Numbered from the stretch's first letter, positions 46,744 through 55,612 are shown. The stretch: 64,000 nucleotides of DNA from an uncultured Chthonomonas sp. (GCA_903885605.1 CAISJD010000075.1:34629-98628), one strand, 5' to 3'. Numbers and translations are program-made. The notes: a model not told the origin generated them from the sequence alone.

Positions 46744-48285
46744 ATGAACCGAACCACCCTGGCAGAGACAACCTGGACCGAAGCGAAGCAGGCGCCACCG
46801 TTCGCCGCCGTCACCGAGCCCGACGCCGTGACGGCGGCCGAGATGGTGGCCCGCCGCTTGGGCCCCCGGGCCATCACGCTGCTGACTGCCCCGCGCGTGG
46901 GCGAGGACGGCCGCACCCGCGTGCCTCGCCTGAGTGCCAACGATTGCTACGCGGCGCTTGCCGAGGCCTCCACCAAGACCGCCCGAGTGGCGTTGCGCCG
47001 CTTCCGGCCGCAGCAGGGCGTCGAATTCGCCGAGGCGCTGGACGCCATGTTCCCAGATCCCGGCGCCTATCTGGCCCGGGCGATCAAGTCCGTGGTGGCC
47101 GACCAGGCCCGCCAACTGGCCCGCGAACCCTTCGCCATCAGCCTCGACCAGCCGGTACGATCGGGCGCGGACGGGGCTCCGCTTCTCGGCGATCTGATCG
47201 AGGACACAGCGTCCGATGGCCGCCCCGAGCAGGCGACGCTGAATGCCGAGGACCAGACCTGTTTCCGTCACGCCCTCGCGTCGGCCCTTCGTACGGTGCC
47301 CAAGCACTACGCGGAGGCCATCTCGCGAGACGTGGCCCGAGCGCGGTCACGCGCCGCCGGTTCCGAAGTCGGAGCCGATACGGACCGAGACCGCCAGGTG
47401 CTCTGCCGGGCGAGGGCCGCTCTGGCGCAGATACTGCGGACCGAGTGCGGCGACGACAACCCGTTCATCCAGATGCTCAGTCGACAGAGGAGGAGCCGAG
47501 TGCGGCCCAAGTCGCAGCCGTCCGCAGCATGGTCGGGCGCCAGGCAGGATGCGCTCGTGCGCAAGTTGCTGGAAACGCACTGGACTGACCGTACGCCCGC
47601 CTCCGGAGGCGTCGTAGAGGAAGCGGTCGTCAACGACGTCACCGGCGCCACCTCCACCGCTCCGCCGTCGCCCGACATGCGCGGCGCGATGCGGGTGCTC
47701 GACCTCTACACGGTCGATAAGCCGACGCCGAAGGGCGCCGCAGCCGCATCGCTCTACCAGCGGGCGCGTGATCTGCGGCGGAACGGCGACCTGGCGGCGG
47801 CGCTGACGCACTACAAGGCCTGCTACGAGACCGAGCCGACCTTCCTCGAGGCGCTCAACGAGGTCGGCGTCATGCACAGCCAGATGGGCAACCTGCGCGA
47901 TGCGCTGCGGGTCTACGAGACCATCATGGCCATGGACGCGGCCGGCGACCACAGGCTCATCGCGGCCACCAACGCAGCTGACATCCACATCACCTGGTTC
48001 GACGCCGGCCGAAACCGCGAGCGCAACATCGAGATGGCCACCACCTACGCCCGGCTGGCCATGCAGAAACCGACGCCCATGAGGGCGTGCAACCTTATCC
48101 TGGCCTACGTGAAGGATCGGTACTTCATGGAGGCCAAGGAGGTGCTGGAGACCGTCGTACGAGCCGACAGCGCCACGTGCAAGGCCGAGAGCCTGCTCCG
48201 CACACTTTGCCAAATACGCGACCGCGACCTGATCGCGTGGTGGTCGTGGCTCGAGGAGAGCCTCTCGGAGGAGAGCAACCCATGA
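46744..48285 (+). CDS. Sigma-factor-like region fused to C-terminal TPRs
   Basis: A 513-residue protein. Residues about 60-235 look like a degenerate sigma-70 family module: a region-2-like PGAYLARAIKSVVADQARQLARE, a linker with SLDQPV and LIEDTASD, and LRTVPKHYAEAI...LCRARAALAQIL in place of region 4. The helix-turn-helix is poor. Residues about 335-480 contain TPR motifs (YQRARDLRRNGDLAAALTHYKACYETEPTFLEALNEVGV, MGNLRDALRVYETI). No signal peptide. The stop overlaps the start of a small secreted peptide gene as ATGA. A TPR protein coupled to an exported peptide recalls RRNPP quorum-sensing pairs, but no RRNPP family member is known to me with a sigma domain. A plain structural scaffold is possible. 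Confidence 0.6.
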   Translation: MNRTTLAETTWTEAKQAPPFAAVTEPDAVTAAEMVARRLGPRAITLLTAPRVGEDGRTRVPRLSANDCYAALAEASTKTARVALRRFRPQQGVEFAEALDAMFPDPGAYLARAIKSVVADQARQLAREPFAISLDQPVRSGADGAPLLGDLIEDTASDGRPEQATLNAEDQTCFRHALASALRTVPKHYAEAISRDVARARSRAAGSEVGADTDRDRQVLCRARAALAQILRTECGDDNPFIQMLSRQRRSRVRPKSQPSAAWSGARQDALVRKLLETHWTDRTPASGGVVEEAVVNDVTGATSTAPPSPDMRGAMRVLDLYTVDKPTPKGAAAASLYQRARDLRRNGDLAAALTHYKACYETEPTFLEALNEVGVMHSQMGNLRDALRVYETIMAMDAAGDHRLIAATNAADIHITWFDAGRNRERNIEMATTYARLAMQKPTPMRACNLILAYVKDRYFMEAKEVLETVVRADSATCKAESLLRTLCQIRDRDLIAWWSWLEESLSEESNP

Positions 48286-48443
48286 AGACGATTCGACTGA
48301 TCCGACTGGCACTGGCCGTATTGGCCTTCCTCTGCGCGCTGACGGCGGTCCGTCCTGCCGTTGCCGCCGTGCCGAACGGCCGGGCGCATGCCGCGTCCCA
48401 GACGTGCGACAAGGGCAGCGACGGCCAGGAGACGCACGGCTAG
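48282..48443 (+). CDS. Small exported peptide coupled to the sigma-TPR gene
   Basis: A 53-residue protein. Residues 1-28 form a signal peptide: MKTIRLIR with positive charges, a hydrophobic core, and AVA before a likely cut. The mature part is about 25 residues, hydrophilic, with a single cysteine and the end SDGQETHG. Its ATG overlaps the upstream TGA, so it is translationally coupled. No family recognised. It may be a pheromone-like peptide sensed by the TPR protein or a short envelope protein; both ideas are inference. Confidence 0.6.
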   Translation: MKTIRLIRLALAVLAFLCALTAVRPAVAAVPNGRAHAASQTCDKGSDGQETHG

Positions 48444-48494
48444 TCGGCCGGCCTGCCCCATGGCCTCCCTACCCCACCCGATCGACTTTGCCCT

Positions 48495-48522
48495 CGGGGC
48501 CGGCTAACGGTAACCGGCCCCG
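48495..48522 (+). promoter_or_regulatory. Hairpin abutting the start codon of the epimerase gene
   Basis: CGGGGCCGG (48495-48503) and CCGGCCCCG (48514-48522) pair perfectly over nine bases around a ten-base loop, and the ATG of the next gene begins at 48523. No ribosome site is seen. The hairpin could terminate transcription after the peptide gene or hold back translation of the epimerase. Confidence 0.45.
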
Positions 48523-49596
48523 ATGCCTCGTGTCTCCTCTATCGTCGTCACCACGCGTCAACTCCGCCTGCGCCACCCCTTCGCCACCTCGCGTGATGCC
48601 GCCCCCCGCACCACATCCACCTGCGTCCGCGCCACGCTGACCGACGATGACGGCTGCGTCGGCATCGGTGAAGCCACAGCCGCCCCCTACGTCACCGGAG
48701 AGGACCCGGAGAGCCTGGTCCGCGACATGGAGCGGGCCGGGCAGGCGATGGTCGGCCTCAGCATTGAGGACATCCACGGGCTACAGGCGATCCTTCGGCG
48801 TCTGCTGCCACGGAGCCCGTCGGCGCGAGCCGGCCTCGAGATGGCCTTCTGGCGCGTTGGTCCCGGTATGCAGGTCGTGCCCCTCTGGTACGGCTTCGGC
48901 AGCCGCCTGCGTGAACTCACCACCGATACGACGATCTCCATCACGGACCAGGCGCCGGCGCAGATTGCCGAGGCCCTGGAGGCGGGGTTCACGCGCCTCA
49001 AGTTCAAGGTCGGCAACATGGGCCCCAGGGCCGAGGCGGAGCGGCTGTGCAGCTTGATGGGCTCGGCCGAGGGCGTGGCGCTGCGCGTTGACGCTAACCA
49101 GGCATTCACCGCGCTCCAGGCCCTGGAGTTCATCGACCGGCTCCTCCAGGCCGGGCTCTCGCTTGAGCTCGTGGAGCAGCCCGTTCGCGCCGGTCGGTTG
49201 GCCGACCTGGACAGGGTTGCACGGCGCTCGCCGGTCCCGATCTTCGCCGATGAGTCCGTGCTGACGCCTGAAGACGCCAGCCGCGTCGTTGCGCGCACGG
49301 CGGTGCACGGCATCAACCTGAAGCTCATGAAGAGCGGCCTCGCCCCCGCATTCGAGATCATCATCATCGCGCAGACTGCCGGCCGGCGCCTGATGCTGGG
49401 CTGCATGCTCGAATCGGCCTGCGGCATCGCCTTCTCCACGGCGTTTGCCATGGGGATGGGCGTCTTCGACTACATCGACCTGGACTCGCACCTGCTGCTG
49501 GACGATCCGGAGACCGACCAGTGGCTCTGCTCTGACGGCCCGCGCCTGTCGCTGCCGGGCTTGCCACCTGTCAGGAAGGGGAGGAAGCATGGCTAA
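48523..49596 (+). CDS. Enolase-superfamily dipeptide epimerase (L-Ala-D/L-Glu epimerase-like)
   Basis: A 357-residue member of the muconate-lactonising/mandelate racemase branch. The catalytic Lys lies in RLKFKVGN near residue 165, with metal ligands in LRVDANQAF (near 190), LELVEQPV (near 218) and IFADESV (near 243), and the second catalytic Lys in NLKLMKSG (near 267). The K-x-K and DES pattern fits dipeptide epimerases of peptidoglycan recycling, but other substrates are possible. It overlaps the next gene by 8 bases. Confidence 0.8.
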   Translation: MPRVSSIVVTTRQLRLRHPFATSRDAAPRTTSTCVRATLTDDDGCVGIGEATAAPYVTGEDPESLVRDMERAGQAMVGLSIEDIHGLQAILRRLLPRSPSARAGLEMAFWRVGPGMQVVPLWYGFGSRLRELTTDTTISITDQAPAQIAEALEAGFTRLKFKVGNMGPRAEAERLCSLMGSAEGVALRVDANQAFTALQALEFIDRLLQAGLSLELVEQPVRAGRLADLDRVARRSPVPIFADESVLTPEDASRVVARTAVHGINLKLMKSGLAPAFEIIIIAQTAGRRLMLGCMLESACGIAFSTAFAMGMGVFDYIDLDSHLLLDDPETDQWLCSDGPRLSLPGLPPVRKGRKHG

Positions 49597-50794
49597 CGCG
49601 CCTACCATCAAGGACATCCGGGTCATCCTCACGGCTCCGGCCGGCTCCCGGCTCGTGGTCGTCCGTGTCGAAACGAGCGACACAGGCCTCTACGGGCTCG
49701 GGTGCGCCACCTTCACCCAACGCCACCTGGCCGTGAAGAGCGCCGTGGAGGAGTACCTGCGTCCGCTGCTCATCGGCAGGCCCGTGGACCGGATCGAGGA
49801 CATCTGGCAGACCTGCTGGGTCCACTCCTACTGGCGCAACGGCCCGGTGCTGAACAACGCACTCTCAGGCGTTGACATGGCGCTGTGGGACATCCTGGGC
49901 AAGCGGGCCGGGCTACCCGTCTACGAGTTGTTGGGCGGGCGATGCCGGCAAGGCGCGGCCATCTACCGGCACGCCGACGGACGCACACCGGTGGAGGTCG
50001 AAGACAACGTCCGCCGGTGGATGGCCGAGGGCCTCACGCACGTCCGCGCCCAGATGGGCGGCTACGGGGGGCGCGCAGGCAACCTGCACCGCCCCGAGGG
50101 ATCCCCGGACGGCGCCTACTTCGATCCGGCGGCCTACGCCCGCTCCGTGCCCAAGCTGTTCGAACACCTCCGAAACACGCTGGGAGACGAGGTCGAGTTG
50201 CTCCACGACGTCCACGAGCGCCTGCGCCCCGGCGACGCGGTGCTGCTGGCCAAGCGGCTTGAGCCCTACTCGCTCTTCTTCCTCGAGGACCCGCTGGCCC
50301 CGGAAGACATCGACTACCTGGCTGCAATACGATCCCAGTGCGCCACGCCCATCGCCATCGGCGAGCTCTTCAACAGCCCGCGCGAATGGACGCCGCTGAT
50401 CTCCGCGCGCCTCCTGGACTATGTTCGCATGCACATCAGCCAGATGGGCGGCCTCACTCCAGCGAGGAAGGTGGCCGCCTACGCGGAGTTGCACGGCGTC
50501 CGCACGGCCTGGCATGGCCCTGGTGATGTCTCGCCGGTGGGCCACGCATGCAACCTCCATCTCGATGTCTCTGTCCCGAACTTCGGCGTACAGGAGTTCG
50601 CGGGCTTCAGCGAGGCGCTGCAGGAGGTCTTCCCCGGTTGTCCGGAGGTGCGCCAAGGTTACATGTACCCCAACGACCAGCCCGGCTTCGGGATCGACCT
50701 CAACGAGGTGGCCGCTGCGCGCTTCCCGTGCTCCGATGAGATCGATGTCTGGACCCAGGCGCGCACGCCGGACGGCACGGCATCCAAGCCCTGA
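49589..50794 (+). CDS. Enolase-superfamily D-mannonate/altronate dehydratase-like (RspA/ManD)
   Basis: A 401-residue enzyme. The ATG 49589 sits behind GGAAGGGGAGG. Family marks are WRNGPVLNNALSGVDMALWDILGKRAGLPVYELLGG near residue 95, the acid ligands in LLHDVHERL and FLEDPLAPED, IGELF, and AWHGPGDVSPVGHACNLH near 320. This is the RspA-type group that dehydrates sugar acids; activity on mannonate cannot be proven by sequence. It overlaps the epimerase gene, so the two enzymes are co-translated. Confidence 0.82.
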   Translation: MANAPTIKDIRVILTAPAGSRLVVVRVETSDTGLYGLGCATFTQRHLAVKSAVEEYLRPLLIGRPVDRIEDIWQTCWVHSYWRNGPVLNNALSGVDMALWDILGKRAGLPVYELLGGRCRQGAAIYRHADGRTPVEVEDNVRRWMAEGLTHVRAQMGGYGGRAGNLHRPEGSPDGAYFDPAAYARSVPKLFEHLRNTLGDEVELLHDVHERLRPGDAVLLAKRLEPYSLFFLEDPLAPEDIDYLAAIRSQCATPIAIGELFNSPREWTPLISARLLDYVRMHISQMGGLTPARKVAAYAELHGVRTAWHGPGDVSPVGHACNLHLDVSVPNFGVQEFAGFSEALQEVFPGCPEVRQGYMYPNDQPGFGIDLNEVAAARFPCSDEIDVWTQARTPDGTASKP

Positions 50795-50823
50795 GGCGCC
50801 GGGCCGGGCCTTCGGGCCTCGGG

Positions 50824-50829
50824 TACAAT
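50824..50829 (+). promoter_or_regulatory. Possible -10 of the rib operon
   Basis: TACAAT stands 45 bases upstream of ribE in the 79-base gap after the dehydratase gene. No -35 is evident. A hairpin follows directly. Confidence 0.35.
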
Positions 50830-50830
50830 G

Positions 50831-50853
50831 CGCCTTGCGGTCGGCGCAAGGCG
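50831..50853 (+). promoter_or_regulatory. Hairpin in the ribE leader
   Basis: CGCCTTGC (50831-50838) and GCAAGGCG (50846-50853) pair perfectly over eight bases around GGTCGGC, directly after the -10-like element. The leader is too short to hold an FMN riboswitch, and no RFN conserved blocks are seen. Confidence 0.4.
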
Positions 50854-50873
50854 ACGGCGAAGCGTGAGGGCCC

Positions 50874-51536
50874 ATGTTCACCGGGATAGTCGAGAGGGTA
50901 GGCTCAGTCGCGTCCATCCAGGCTTTGGGCGCGTCGCGCGTGCTCACCATCGATTGCGGCGACCTGGCGGACGCCATCGGCGTCGGGGACAGCGTCTGCG
51001 TGAGCGGTGTATGCCTGACGGCCACGAGCCTGCAGAAGGGCCGCGCCTCCTTCGACGTCGCGCCGCAAACGGTACGACTGAGCCGACTGGGTGACCTTCG
51101 GGTCGGGGACGACGTAAATCTGGAACGTGCCATGGCGGCCGACGGCCGGTTCGGCGGACATATCGTCCAGGGCCACGCCGACGGCGTAGGGCGCATCGCC
51201 GGCATGGCGTCCGAGGCCGATGCCCACCGTATCCGTGTCACCCTCCCCGGGCGCCTGCTGAGGTACGTGGTGGCCCAAGGCTCCATCGCGCTGGACGGGA
51301 TCAGCCTGACGGTGGCAGAGCTGCAAGGCGACGCCGTCGAGGTCTCGGTGATCCCGCATACCTTCCGGAACACAACGCTGGGCCGAGCCAGGCCCGGTGA
51401 CACGGTCAACATTGAAACGGACATCGTGGCGCGCTACATCGAGCGCCTGATGGCTGCGCCCGCAGCGGGCGGCATCACAGAGCAGACGCTTCGGAGCGCC
51501 GGGTTCGGCCTCTACGGCGGGTCTGGAGAGCTATGA
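50874..51536 (+). CDS. ribE: Riboflavin synthase, alpha subunit
   Basis: Riboflavin synthase (220 aa) dismutates 6,7-dimethyl-8-ribityllumazine to riboflavin. It has two repeated lumazine-binding barrels: MFTGIVERVGSV with VCVSGVCLTAT, then FGGHIVQGHADGVG and GSIALDGISLTV. It starts 79 bases after the dehydratase gene and overlaps ribBA by four bases. Substrates come from RibH and RibBA in the same operon. Confidence 0.96.
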   Translation: MFTGIVERVGSVASIQALGASRVLTIDCGDLADAIGVGDSVCVSGVCLTATSLQKGRASFDVAPQTVRLSRLGDLRVGDDVNLERAMAADGRFGGHIVQGHADGVGRIAGMASEADAHRIRVTLPGRLLRYVVAQGSIALDGISLTVAELQGDAVEVSVIPHTFRNTTLGRARPGDTVNIETDIVARYIERLMAAPAAGGITEQTLRSAGFGLYGGSGEL

Positions 51537-52747
51537 GCTTCGCAACAGTGGAAGCGGCGCTGGAGGACTTCCGGGCCGGCAAGATGGTCATCGTCACGGA
51601 CGATGAGGATCGCGAGAACGAAGGCGACTTCGTCATGGCCGCGGAGAAGTGCACCGCCGAGGACATGAACGTGATGATCCGCCTGGGGTCGGGCTTCGTC
51701 TGCGCTCCCACCACGAACCAGCGGCTGGCCGAGCTCCAGATCCCCATGATGGTGGAGCACAACACCGCCCGCATGGGCACGGCCATGACCGTCTCCGTGG
51801 ACTACCGGACGGGCACCACCACAGGCGTCTCGGCGCATGATCGCGCCGCCACCGTGCGCGCCATGGCCGACGGCTCAGCCCGGCCGGCCGACTTCACGCG
51901 CCCGGGTCACATCGTCCCGCTCCGCGCCGCTGACGGCGGCGTCCTGCGGCGCACAGGTCACACCGAGGCCACGGTGGACCTCTGCCGCCTGGCCGGCATG
52001 ACGCCGGTGGGCGTCCTGGCAGAGGTGATGAACCCGGACGGCACCATGGCCCGCTTGCCCGAGCTGACTCGGCTGGCCGAAGAGATGGGCCTCAAGATTC
52101 TGACGATCGCCGAGCTGATCAAGTACCGAAGGCGGACCGAGCGGCTCGTTCAGCGCGTGGCCACCACGGAGCTTCCGACCAAGCAATACGGGACCTTCAC
52201 GCTGCACGCCTACGAGTCCTCGGTCGATCCGTTCCCCGCCATCGCGCTGACGAAGGGCGACATCTCCGACGGCGCCCCCACCCTCGTCCGCGTCCACAGC
52301 TCGTGCGTCACAGGAGACCTGCTGGAGTCGCTACGCTGCGACTGCGGAGACCAGCTCCATCTGGCCCTGCAGCGCATCTCCGACGAGGGCCGCGGCGTAC
52401 TCGTCTACCTGCAGCAAGAGGGACGCGGCATCGGCATGGTGAACAAGATCCGGGCCTACATGCTGCAGGACCACGGAGCCGACACCGTCGAGGCCAACGA
52501 GCAGCTTGGACTGAAGCCCGACCTGCGCGACTACGGCATCGGGGCGCAGATCATGGTGGACCTGGGCCTGCGGTCGATACGCATCATGACCAACAACCCC
52601 GCCAAGGTGGCCGGCATTGAGGGCTACGGGCTGGAGATCATCGACTGGGTCCGCGTGGAGGTGCAGCCGAACGAGCACAACGCACGGTACCTCCGCACCA
52701 AGCGCGAAAAGCTCGGGCATCGGCTGGGCCACGAAGAGACGCACTGA
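51533..52747 (+). CDS. ribBA: Bifunctional DHBP synthase / GTP cyclohydrolase II
   Basis: A 404-residue two-domain enzyme that supplies both precursors of riboflavin. Residues 1-205 are 3,4-dihydroxy-2-butanone-4-phosphate synthase, with DDEDRENEGDFVMAAE and HTEATVDLCRLAG. Residues 210-400 are GTP cyclohydrolase II: zinc cysteines in SCVTGDLLESLRCDCGDQL, YLQQEGRGIGMVNKIRAY and MTNNPAKV. ATGA overlap with ribE. The deaminase/reductase RibD is not in the window. Confidence 0.97.
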   Translation: MSFATVEAALEDFRAGKMVIVTDDEDRENEGDFVMAAEKCTAEDMNVMIRLGSGFVCAPTTNQRLAELQIPMMVEHNTARMGTAMTVSVDYRTGTTTGVSAHDRAATVRAMADGSARPADFTRPGHIVPLRAADGGVLRRTGHTEATVDLCRLAGMTPVGVLAEVMNPDGTMARLPELTRLAEEMGLKILTIAELIKYRRRTERLVQRVATTELPTKQYGTFTLHAYESSVDPFPAIALTKGDISDGAPTLVRVHSSCVTGDLLESLRCDCGDQLHLALQRISDEGRGVLVYLQQEGRGIGMVNKIRAYMLQDHGADTVEANEQLGLKPDLRDYGIGAQIMVDLGLRSIRIMTNNPAKVAGIEGYGLEIIDWVRVEVQPNEHNARYLRTKREKLGHRLGHEETH

Positions 52748-52794
52748 TCGCCCTCGGCGCGGGCCTACGGGCGCCGGAAGGGACTGAAAGAGGC

Positions 52795-53271
52795 ATGGCT
52801 ACCTACACGTCGTACGAGGGCAAGCTGGTCGCGGCAGGCATGCGGATCGGCCTGGTCGTCAGCCGGTGGAACTCCTTCATCACCGAGCGGATGCTTGACG
52901 GCGCGGTCGACGCCCTGGTGCGCCACGGCGCCGACGCGGCGCAGATCGTGGTGGCGCGTGTGCCCGGCACCTGGGAGGTACCCGCGGCAACGCAGAAGCT
53001 GGCCGCGTCGGGCAAGTTCGACGCCGTCGTCTGCATCGGGTGCCTGATCCGAGGAGCCACGCCGCACTTCGAGTACCTCGCCGCCGAAGTCACCAAAGGC
53101 ATCGCCCACATCGGGCTTGAGACCCGGGTGCCGATCACCTACGGCATCATCACGGTTGAGAACCTGGAGCAGGCCATCGAGCGTGCGGGCAGCAAAGCCG
53201 GCAACAAAGGAGCCGAGGCCGCCCTGGCCGCCGTAGAGATGGTCGACCTCCTGCGTTCCATCCCGGCCTGA
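52795..53271 (+). CDS. ribH: 6,7-dimethyl-8-ribityllumazine synthase
   Basis: RibH (158 aa) condenses the ribBA and ribD products; it forms capsid-like or pentameric assemblies. The phosphate-binding and active-site segments are RVPGTWEVPAATQKLA near residue 57, CIGCLIRGATPHFEYL near 80, and PITYGIITVENLEQAIERAGSKAGNKG near 112. It starts 47 bases after ribBA. Confidence 0.96.
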   Translation: MATYTSYEGKLVAAGMRIGLVVSRWNSFITERMLDGAVDALVRHGADAAQIVVARVPGTWEVPAATQKLAASGKFDAVVCIGCLIRGATPHFEYLAAEVTKGIAHIGLETRVPITYGIITVENLEQAIERAGSKAGNKGAEAALAAVEMVDLLRSIPA

Positions 53272-53312
53272 CAGGGCATCCGGCCGCTCACCGGCGGCCG
53301 CGCCTGACAGCC

Positions 53313-54386
53313 ATGACTGAGAGTGGTCGTCCCTGGTTCGGTTACGTCGTGGCGTTCATCGGCGGCGCGGCCCTCTGCGGCGCCTGGGCCTGGTTTGCCC
53401 GGCCGCCCCGCGTCGGCGCAGCCTCGGCGGCATCGGACCAGGTCGTGCAAGCGGCCGGTGCGGTTCGGCGATCCGTGGTCAACATCGAGAGCCTCACGAT
53501 GCGGTCCGTCGCCGGCCGAATGCGGCCCGTGGCGAAGCAGACCGCGTCGGGGATCGTCATCAACGACGCCGGTCACATCATGACGAACTGCCATGCCGTC
53601 GACGGCGCCAGTCTCATACGCATCACGGAGCCCGACGGCTCGCAGGTCGCCGCGCAAATCGTGGCGACGGACGCCGACCGTGATCTTGCGCTCCTCATGG
53701 CGCCGGGCCTCAAGGCTCCGGCAGCAGCCATAGGCGACTCAGACGCCGTCCAGGTGGGCCAGAGCGTCATTGCTGTGGGCAACCCCTTCGGCATCGGCAT
53801 CACGGTGACCCTCGGCATCGTCTCCGCCACCGATCGCCGCAACCTGCCGCTGGAGCAAGGGCGCCGCCTTCCGCGCGTCATCCAGACCGATGCGGCCATG
53901 AACCACGGCAGTTCGGGCGGAGCGCTGGCGACCATGGACGGCAAGGTGATCGGCCTCTGCACCGCCATACTGGCCGACGGACCCGAGGGCGGGCCCCTGG
54001 GCGTGGGCTTCGCCATCCCCATGAACGATCTCGGAGGCCTGGTGGCCGAGTGGATCCGGCACCCGCCCCCTCTACGCCCGCCGGAGGAGGCGCCGCCGTT
54101 CCTGGGCTTCTCCTACTCGCCGGTGCCGCCGGCCGTCGCCGCCCAGCTCGGCGCCCCGCCCGGCCGGTGCCTCATCGTGCTTCGCGTCTGGCCGGAAACC
54201 CCGGCCGAAGCAGCCAAGATGCATCGTGGCGACATCATCGTCGGCGCCGAGGGGAAGTCCGTCCTGAGCGCCGAACACCTGCGGCGCGCCATCGCAGGCA
54301 AGAAGGCCGGCGAAACCCTTGTCCTCACGCTCATGCGGGGCGGAGGCGGCGAGGAGACCGTCCGGGTCCGGATGCCCGCTCCGTAG
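53313..54386 (+). CDS. HtrA/DegP-like membrane-anchored serine protease with one PDZ domain
   Basis: A 357-residue protease. A hydrophobic anchor near residues 8-28 is followed by a trypsin-like domain: His in MTNCHAVDG, Asp in DADRDLALL, Ser in NHGSSGGAL. A PDZ domain lies near residue 265-355 (LGAPPGRCLIVLRVWPETPAEAAKMHRGDIIVGAEGK). It acts on the outer face in envelope protein quality control. It follows ribH by 41 bases, perhaps by read-through. The opposite-strand gene ends 7 bases after its stop. Confidence 0.92.
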   Translation: MTESGRPWFGYVVAFIGGAALCGAWAWFARPPRVGAASAASDQVVQAAGAVRRSVVNIESLTMRSVAGRMRPVAKQTASGIVINDAGHIMTNCHAVDGASLIRITEPDGSQVAAQIVATDADRDLALLMAPGLKAPAAAIGDSDAVQVGQSVIAVGNPFGIGITVTLGIVSATDRRNLPLEQGRRLPRVIQTDAAMNHGSSGGALATMDGKVIGLCTAILADGPEGGPLGVGFAIPMNDLGGLVAEWIRHPPPLRPPEEAPPFLGFSYSPVPPAVAAQLGAPPGRCLIVLRVWPETPAEAAKMHRGDIIVGAEGKSVLSAEHLRRAIAGKKAGETLVLTLMRGGGGEETVRVRMPAP

Positions 54387-54393
54387 GGCGATG

Positions 54394-54894
54394 TCAGAAG
54401 CCAGACAGCCCGAAGTCGCCCTGCGCCTCAACGTCCGAGAGGACCCACCTCTGTACGGTGTAGAGCCCGCCCAGGCGCGGTTCGGTGAGGCGCACGAAGC
54501 GGAGGGTGACCGTTGTTCGAGCATAGACAATATCGACCGACTGGGTCCGTTCCCCCACGGTGACGTCGACCTGCGCACCACTGTCAGCCGTCATGCGGAT
54601 GTTCCGGTACTCCAGGTAGAGTTGGCCGCGGCGCACCTCACGCATGGACCGCGCCAGCGTCAGGCGAAGCTGGTCGCGCCGCATGCCCAGGGCGTGGCCG
54701 TCAGCCGAGATCAGCTCCGCCAGCGCCGCCGGATCGGCTCGACGGGTAGCATCGGTGGCCTGGTCCATCACTCCGCTGACCACCGACGGGCCGAACGCCG
54801 GCGCCCGGACATCGAACGGACGCAGCACCAGCAGGACCGCCACGGCAAGGCAAACGATCGCCAGGGCTATGGCGATCCAGGATCGTCTCTGCAT
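54394..54894 (-). CDS. Membrane-anchored protein of unknown function
   Basis: A 166-residue protein with a start at 54894 behind GGGAGG. Residues 1-23 are a positively charged end and one transmembrane segment. The rest is a soluble alpha/beta domain with DQATDATRRADPAALAELISADG, resembling the SnoaL/NTF2-like fold in pattern, but no family is certain. The gene converges on the protease gene and diverges from the histidine phosphatase gene. Confidence 0.6.
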   Translation of the reverse strand: MQRRSWIAIALAIVCLAVAVLLVLRPFDVRAPAFGPSVVSGVMDQATDATRRADPAALAELISADGHALGMRRDQLRLTLARSMREVRRGQLYLEYRNIRMTADSGAQVDVTVGERTQSVDIVYARTTVTLRFVRLTEPRLGGLYTVQRWVLSDVEAQGDFGLSGF

Positions 54895-54994
54895 TGCAGC
54901 CTCCCTGCGCGGGCGTGGGCATCGCCACGCACCGCCCACGCATCATAATAGCTTGGCCGCCGCGCTCGTCGGTGCGCCCTCGGGAGGGAGAAGC

Positions 54995-55612
54995 ATGCGA
55001 GGCATCTGGTTCGTGCGCCACGGCGCCACCGACTGGAACCGAGACCACAGGCTGCAGGGCCAGACAGACATCGCGCTTTCCGCGGAAGGACTGGCGCAAG
55101 CCGAGACGCTGGCGCTGACGCTCGCGGAATGCCCTGTTGCCTCCATCACCTGCAGCGACCTGCAGCGGGCTGTCCGGACCGCCCGGCCCATCGCTCGCCT
55201 CCACGGCATCGAGCCCTTCCTTACGCCCGACCTGCGCGAGGTCTGCCTGGGCGATTGGGAAGGCCTCACACCTGACGATATCCGCGCACGCTGGGGCGAG
55301 GCGGTCCTGAGCGCCTACCAGGGCGATCCCACCACCAATCCCCCGCCCGGCGCCGAGGAGCGCTCGGAGGTTGAACAGCGCGTATCCCGGGCCATCACTG
55401 CCGTGCTGGAGGACCTGACAGACGGCGTGCATCTGGTGGTGGGCCACGGCGGCACGCTTCGCACGGCCATCTGCTGCGCCATCGGAGCTCCGACGGAGTT
55501 GGCGCGCCGGATGTGGCTCGACAATGCCTCGATCACTCGGGTCGACTTCGGCTCTCGCCTGCCGCGGCTGATCTCCCTGAACGACACGTCGCACCTGGGC
55601 CCGAAGCGGTGA
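54995..55612 (+). CDS. Histidine phosphatase family protein (phosphoglycerate-mutase-like)
   Basis: A 205-residue protein with the RHG motif FVRHGATDWN near residue 6, CSDLQRAVRTARPIA near 55, E in LREVCLGDWEGL near 82, and the second histidine in LVVGHGGTLR near 150. These are the catalytic residues of the superfamily. Substrates range from phosphoglycerate to alpha-ribazole phosphate, so the function is open. ATG 54995 follows GGAGGGAG. Confidence 0.88.
   Translation: MRGIWFVRHGATDWNRDHRLQGQTDIALSAEGLAQAETLALTLAECPVASITCSDLQRAVRTARPIARLHGIEPFLTPDLREVCLGDWEGLTPDDIRARWGEAVLSAYQGDPTTNPPPGAEERSEVEQRVSRAITAVLEDLTDGVHLVVGHGGTLRTAICCAIGAPTELARRMWLDNASITRVDFGSRLPRLISLNDTSHLGPKR

Noticed and set aside
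50795..50873. FMN riboswitch before ribE
   Set aside because: The gap is 79 bases and lacks the RFN conserved blocks; only a short hairpin and a -10-like hexamer are there.
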